Of a stretch of DNA of 64,000 bases, positions 63,646-64,000 are shown piece after piece. The translations under genes were made by a program, and so were the position numbers. Origin of the DNA: Linum tenue (taxonomy: Eukaryota; Streptophyta; Magnoliopsida; Malpighiales; Linaceae); NCBI GenBank assembly GCA_946122785.1, contig CAMGYJ010000010.1:16467467-16531466 (forward strand), in the 5' to 3' direction. Positions within the stretch are counted from its first letter, which is position 1. Each line of letters opens with the position of its first letter. The notes under the pieces were generated by a model. It saw nothing but the letters and a program-made list of their open reading frames with translations, had not been told where the DNA came from and made no database searches.

Positions 63646-64000
63646 ACAACATACTAACACGGTACAACTTGTTTTTCTCCGCAGGTTACCGTACAAAACC
63701 CTTAAAATCTTGTAGTCCTATAAAATTCAATCCAGTGGTTGTAATTTGGAAGGAAAGATTTAATAATTTATATCATAACGGAGTAAAAAGGGAAAGAAGG
63801 GATTTAGGGGGAGCTGACCGTATTTTCTAGGTAGCTGACCTGATTTGGAGTGGATTCGTGATCGACCTTGATTATCGGGTGTGGATACTATAACAACACC
63901 CCTTTTGTTGTTACTGTAACAACAAGGGAAAAAAGGTAAAACCAGCAAAAAAATAACCAATTAAAATTAATAAATAAAATTTCAATCAACAGCTTCCTCG
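63646..64000. other. Terminal spacer
   Basis: No supported gene. A short inverted GTTGTTACTGTAACAAC palindrome lies near 63907. Confidence 0.35.

Overview
The window is nuclear DNA of a flowering plant, most likely a eudicot. The evidence is introns with GT/AG borders, plant gene families (a DUF593 myosin-binding protein, a SHAQKYF-type MYB, a NOL9-like kinase), plant lineages of Ty3/gypsy and Ty1/copia retrotransposons, L1-type LINEs, MULE and hAT elements, and a short plastid ycf1-like fragment. It is gene-poor and dominated by nested mobile DNA. The only gene that looks intact is the membrane-anchored myosin-binding (MYOB/DUF593) gene at 14230-15952. Two other host genes are recognisable but broken: a NOL9/GRC3-like polynucleotide 5'-hydroxyl-kinase (11779-13560) and a SHAQKYF R1-MYB gene (44067-50205) split by a copia element.

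Layout. 1-8216 is the 5' two thirds of a Tat-lineage Ty3/gypsy element on the minus strand (right LTR 7718-8216). It has gag-pol with two RNase H domains and a spliced extra ORF on the opposite strand. A MULE-like terminus (1-507) lies in the presumed intron of that extra ORF. 8689-10713 and 33189-35874 are two solo LTRs with perfect 5-bp target-site duplications; they share a GC-rich repeated module in opposite orientations. 11.4-16 kb holds the NOL9 pseudogene and the MYOB gene. 16.4-31 kb is a mosaic: a MULE MITE with 9-bp TSD, three hAT-type elements, a segmental direct duplication (18215-21305 and 22930-24663) with long G tracts, an unidentified gene fragment in two diverged copies, a plastid ycf1-like fragment, a hairpin-bearing minisatellite, and a hAT element that appears to carry a piece of a GTE bromodomain gene.

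38066-43367 is a full-length copia element on the minus strand. Its LTRs are 357 bp with four mismatches, its LTR ends are TA..CA, and three nonsense codons break gag-pol. 44828-50147 is a second copia element on the plus strand, arranged LTR-internal-LTR-partial leader/gag. It sits inside the MYB gene and replaces part of it. 51.5-52.5 kb is a GAATAC-cored minisatellite followed by a short ORF. 52.5-61.8 kb holds two decayed LINEs on the minus strand, two Athila-like LTR/leader segments, and a Pack-MULE (58280-59704) inserted into the second LINE with an identical 10-bp duplication. The last 2 kb hold small MITEs.

There is no operon-like logic. The units interact through nesting: elements inside genes, inside other elements, and with captured gene fragments. 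Decay is widespread (frameshifts, nonsense codons, deletions), so most retroelement proteins here are probably not functional. I found no CRISPR array, tRNA or rRNA. Boundaries marked approximate were judged by eye.
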